Of a stretch of 64,000 nt of DNA, positions 60,601 through 64,000 are shown in pieces. The stretch spans positions 270,920-334,919 of the forward strand of contig NW_026089478.1 in assembly GCF_933775445.1 (NCBI RefSeq), in the 5' to 3' direction. The stretch is from Argentina anserina (lineage: Eukaryota; Streptophyta; Magnoliopsida; Rosales; Rosaceae). The position numbers and the translations under genes were made by a program. The notes beneath the pieces are model-generated. The model saw only the letters and a program-made list of their open reading frames with translations, ran no database searches and was not told the DNA's origin. Each line of letters opens with the position of its first letter. The first letter of the stretch is position 1.

Positions 60601-63600
60601 AGGGTAGGAGTGTGTTTCTTTCAAACTGAGTATCTTTACATCGCTTGCGTATCTTTACTATTCCAATTGTGTATCTTTTCAATTCTCGTTTGAGTATCTT
60701 TCTGAACGGCTTTCTGATTCGAGTTTCTATTGAATTTGAGAGTTTTGCAAGTGTGGGAGTGTGTTTCTTTCAAACTTAGTATCTTTACATTGTTTGCGTA
60801 TATTTACTATTCCAATTGTGTATCTTTTAATTGTCGTTTGAGTATCTTTCTGAACGGCTTTCTGATGCGAGTTTCTATTGAATTTGAGAGTTTTGCAAGG
60901 GTGGGAGTGTGTTTCTTTCAAACTGAGTATCTTTACATCGCTTGCGTATCTTTACTATTCCAATTGTGTATCTTTTCAATTCTCGTTTGAGTATCTTTCT
61001 GAACGACTTTCTGATTCGAGTTTCTATTGAATTTGAGAGTTTTGCAAGTGTGGGAGTGTGTTTCTTTCAAACTGAGTATCTTTACATTGTTTGCGTATAT
61101 TTACTATTACAATTGTGTATCTTTTCAATTCTCGTTTGAGTATCTTTCTGAACGGCTTTCTGATGCTAGTTTCTATTGAATTTGAGAGTTTTGCAAGGGT
61201 GGGAGTGTGTTTCTTTCAAACTGAGTATCTTTACATTGTTTGCGTATATTTACTATTCCAATTGTGTATCTTTTAATTGTCGTTTGAGTATCTTTATGTA
61301 AGGCTTTCTGATGCGAGTTTCTATTGAATTTGAGAGTTTTGCAAGTGTGGGAGTTTGTTTCTTTCAAACTGAGTATCTTTACATCGTTTCGTATATTTAC
61401 TATTCTAATTGTGTATCTTTTCAATTGTCGTTTGAGTATCTTTATATAAGGCTTTCTGATGCGAGTTTCTATTGAATTTGAGAGTTTTGCAAGTGTGGCA
61501 GTGTGTTTCTTTCAAATTGAGTATGTTTACATCGTTTGTGTATCTTTACTATTCCAATTGTGTATATTTTCAATTCTCGTTTGAGTATCTTTCTGAACGG
61601 CTTTCTGATTCGAGTTTCTATTGAATTTGAGAGTTTTGCAAGTGTGGGAGTTTGTTTCTTTCAAACTGAGTATCTTTACATCGTTTCGTATATTTACTAT
61701 TCTAATTGTGTATCTTTTCAATTCTCGTTTGAGTATCTTTCTGAACGGCTTTCTGATTCGAGTTTCTATTGAATTTGAGAGTTTTGCAAGTGTGGGAGTG
61801 TGTTTCTTTCAAACTGAGTATCTCTACATCGTTTGCGTATCTTTACTATTAAAATTGTGTATCTTTTCAATTCTCGTTTGAGTATCTTTCTGAACGGCTT
61901 TCTGATGCGAGTTTCTATTGAATTTGAGAGTTTTACAAGTGTGGGAGTGTGTTTCTTTCAAACTGAGTATCTTTACATCGCTTGCGTATCTTTACTATTC
62001 CAATTGTGTATCTTTTCAATTCTCGTTTGAGTATCTTTCTGAACGGCTTTCTGATTCGAGTTTCTATTGAATTTGAGTGTTTTGCAAGTGTGGGAGTGTG
62101 TTTCTTTCAAACTGAGTATCTTTACATCGTTTGCGTATCTTTACTATTAAAATTGTGTATCTTTTCAATTCTCGTTTGAGTATCTTTCTGAACGGCTTTC
62201 TGATGCGAGTTTCTATTGAATTTGAGAGTTTTACAAGTGTGGGAGTGTGTTTCTTTCAAACTGAGTATCTTTACATCGCTTGCGTATCTTTACTATTCCA
62301 ATTGTGTATCTTTTCAATTGTCGTTTGAGTATCTTTATATAAGGCTTTCTGATGCGAGTTTCTATTGAATTTGAGAGTTTTGCAAGTGTGGCAGTGTGTT
62401 TCTTTCAAACTGAGTATCTCTACATCGTTTGCGTATCTTTACTATTAAAATTGTGTATCTTTTCAATTCTCGTTTGAGTATCTTTCTGAACGGCTTTCTG
62501 ATGCGAGTTTCTATTGAATTTGAGAGTTTTACAAGTGTGGGAGTGTGTTTCTTTCAAACTGAGTATCTCTACATCGTTTGCGTATCTTTACTATTAAAAT
62601 TGTGTATCTTTTCAATTCTCGTTTGAGTATCTTTCTGAACGGCTTTCTGATGCGAGTTTCTATTGAATTTGAGAGTTTGGCAAGTGTGGGAGTGTGTTTC
62701 TTTCAAACTGAGTATCTTTACATCGTTTGCGTATCTTAACTATTCCAATTGTGTATCTTTTCAATTCTTGTTTGAGTATCTTTATGTAAGGCTTTCTAAT
62801 GCGAGTTTCTATTGAATTTGAGAGTTTTGCAAGTGTGGCAGTGTGTTTCTTTCAAACTGAGTATCGTTACCTCGTTTGCGTATCTTTACTATTCCAATTG
62901 TGTATCTTTTCAATTGTCGTTTGAGTATCTTTATGTAAGGCTTTCTGATGCGAGTTTCTATTGAATTTGAGAGTTTTGCAAGTGTGGCAGTGTGTTTCTT
63001 TCAAATTGAGTATGTTTACATCGTTTGTGTATCTTTACTGTTCCAATTGTGTATATTTTCAATTCTCGTTTGAGTATCTTTCTGAACGGCTTTCTGATTC
63101 GAGTTTCTATTGAATTTGAGAGTTTTGCATGTGTGGGAGTGTGTTTCTTTCAAACTGAGTATCTCTACATCGTTTGCGTATCTTTACTATTAAAATTGTG
63201 TATCTTTTCAATTCTCGTTTGAGTATCTTTCTGAACGGCTTTCTGATGCGAGTTTCTATTGAATTTGAGAGTTTTACAAGTGTGGGAGTGTGTTTCTTTC
63301 AAACTGAGTATCTTTACATCGCTTGCGTATCTTTACTATTCCAATTGTGTATCTTTTCAATTGTCGTTTGAGTATCTTTATGTAAGGCTTTCTGATGCGA
63401 GTTTCTATTGAATTTGAGAGTTTTGCAAGTGTGGCAGTGTGTTTCTTTCAAATTGAGTATGTTTACATCGTTTGTGTATCTTTACTATTCCAATTGTGTA
63501 TATTTTCAATTCTCGTTTGAGTATCTTTCTGAACGGCTTTCTGATTCGAGTTTCTATTGAATTTGAGAGTTTTGCAAGTGTGGCAGTGTGTTTCTTTCAA

Positions 63601-64000
63601 ACTGAGTATCTCTACATCGTTTGCGTATCTTTACTATTAAAATTGTGTATATTTTCAATTCTCGTTTGAGTATCTTTCTGAACGGCTTTCTGATGCGAGT
63701 TTCTATTGAATTTGAGAGTTTTACAAGTGTGGGAGTGTGTTTCTTTCAAACTGAGTATCTTTACATCGCTTGCGTATCTTTACTATTCCAATTGTGTATC
63801 TTTTCAATTCTCGTTTGAGTATCTTTCTGAACGGCTTTCTGATTCGAGTTTCTATTGAATTTGAGAGTTTTGCAAGTGTGGGAGTGTGTTTCTTTCAAAC
63901 TGAGTATCTTTACATCGTTTGCGTATCTTTACTATTAAAATTGTGTATCTTTTCAATTCTCGTTTGAGTATCTTTCTGAACGGCTTTCTGATGCGAGTTT
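57667..64000 (+). repeat. Segmental duplication, about 4,018-bp offset
   Basis: Monomers at 57816, 57965, 58114 and 58412 recur at 61833, 61982, 62131 and 62429 (offset 4,017), and those at 59007, 59156, 59454, 59603 and 59752 recur at 63025, 63174, 63472, 63621 and 63770 (offset 4,018). The one-base change in offset is explained by a single-base deletion near 58626 (AAACGGTTTCTG) in the first copy only. A neighbouring block (56179-56821) recurs at an offset of 4,912 bp (61091 onward). Confidence 0.85.

Larger units (their letters stand above)
19344..64000 (+). repeat. 149-bp satellite array, right arm
   Basis: About 300 further monomers lie in the same orientation and phase as the left arm, continuing the monomer split by the retrotransposon. 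Variants change along the arm: GTTACTTTCAAATTGAG is common from about 21.1 to 49.9 kb, TTTCATTCAAACTGAG from about 20.8 to 28.9 kb, CACTTGTGAATC from about 32.3 to 51.9 kb, and GAGTATCTCTACATCG from about 40.9 kb to the end. Small indels are rare, so the 149-bp phase holds over long distances. No gene, RNA or second transposon is visible anywhere in these 44.7 kb. Confidence 0.97.

Noticed and set aside
1..64000. CRISPR-like regularly spaced repeats
   Set aside because: The repeat unit is the whole 149-bp monomer with no unique spacers, and the context is a plant genome with an LTR retrotransposon.
1..64000. CENP-B box in the satellite monomer
   Set aside because: I looked for the TTCG...A..CGGG pattern. 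Segments around GATTCGAG and GAACGGC do not fit its spacing, and plants are not known to use that box in the mammalian way.
1..64000. tRNA, rRNA or other RNA genes
   Set aside because: The only tRNA-like sequence is the primer binding site, complementary to 20 nt of a tRNA end. I saw no cloverleaf or rRNA-like segment.

Overview
The window is a piece of a plant nuclear genome. It holds two things only: a long head-to-tail satellite array with a 149-bp monomer, and one Ty3/gypsy (Metaviridae) LTR retrotransposon of the Athila lineage that landed inside it. The species cannot be named from this sequence. A flowering plant is indicated by the Athila-type gag-pol, by a primer binding site matching plant tRNA-Asp, and by the satellite-plus-Athila combination typical of plant centromeric or pericentromeric heterochromatin. 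I see no host gene, no RNA gene and nothing prokaryotic.

Layout. 1-11166: left arm of the array, about 75 monomers. 11167-19343: an 8,177-bp Athila-like element flanked by a 5-bp target site duplication (AGTGT). 19344-64000: right arm, about 300 monomers. All monomers read in the same orientation, and the array runs off both ends of the window.

Satellite. The monomer is AT-rich (about 36% GC by my count of one consensus unit) and strongly T-biased on the + strand. Four consecutive 19-23 bp subunits within it begin with GTATCTTT. Monomers fall into two main types, CTGAACGGC and (A/C)TGTAAGGC, arranged in higher-order repeats of several lengths: about 894, 1191, 1340, 2234, 3128, 3140, 3277 and 4018 bp. 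These are multiples of 149 corrected for a 148-bp marker monomer and other small indels. Several sequence variants are confined to parts of the array, so it appears to have grown by repeated local segmental duplication.

Retrotransposon. In order: a 1,568-bp 5' LTR with a TATA box, a 20-nt primer binding site, a leader, one gag-protease-RT-RNase H-integrase reading frame, about 200 bp of 3' noncoding sequence, and only the last 65 bp of the 3' LTR. The reading frame has one in-frame TGA at 18603-18605, between the integrase catalytic core and its C-terminal domain; the conserved motifs I checked are otherwise present. With that stop and a gutted 3' LTR, the copy should be unable to move on its own. 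The outer ends (TGAT...ATCA) and the target duplication are intact, and the uninterrupted target order survives elsewhere in the array, so the insertion event can be read base by base.

The most interesting aspects are the multi-scale organisation of the satellite, the sub-monomer ladder that appears to have produced a 130-bp deletion monomer, and the asymmetric retrotransposon that lacks nearly all of one LTR while keeping both outer ends.
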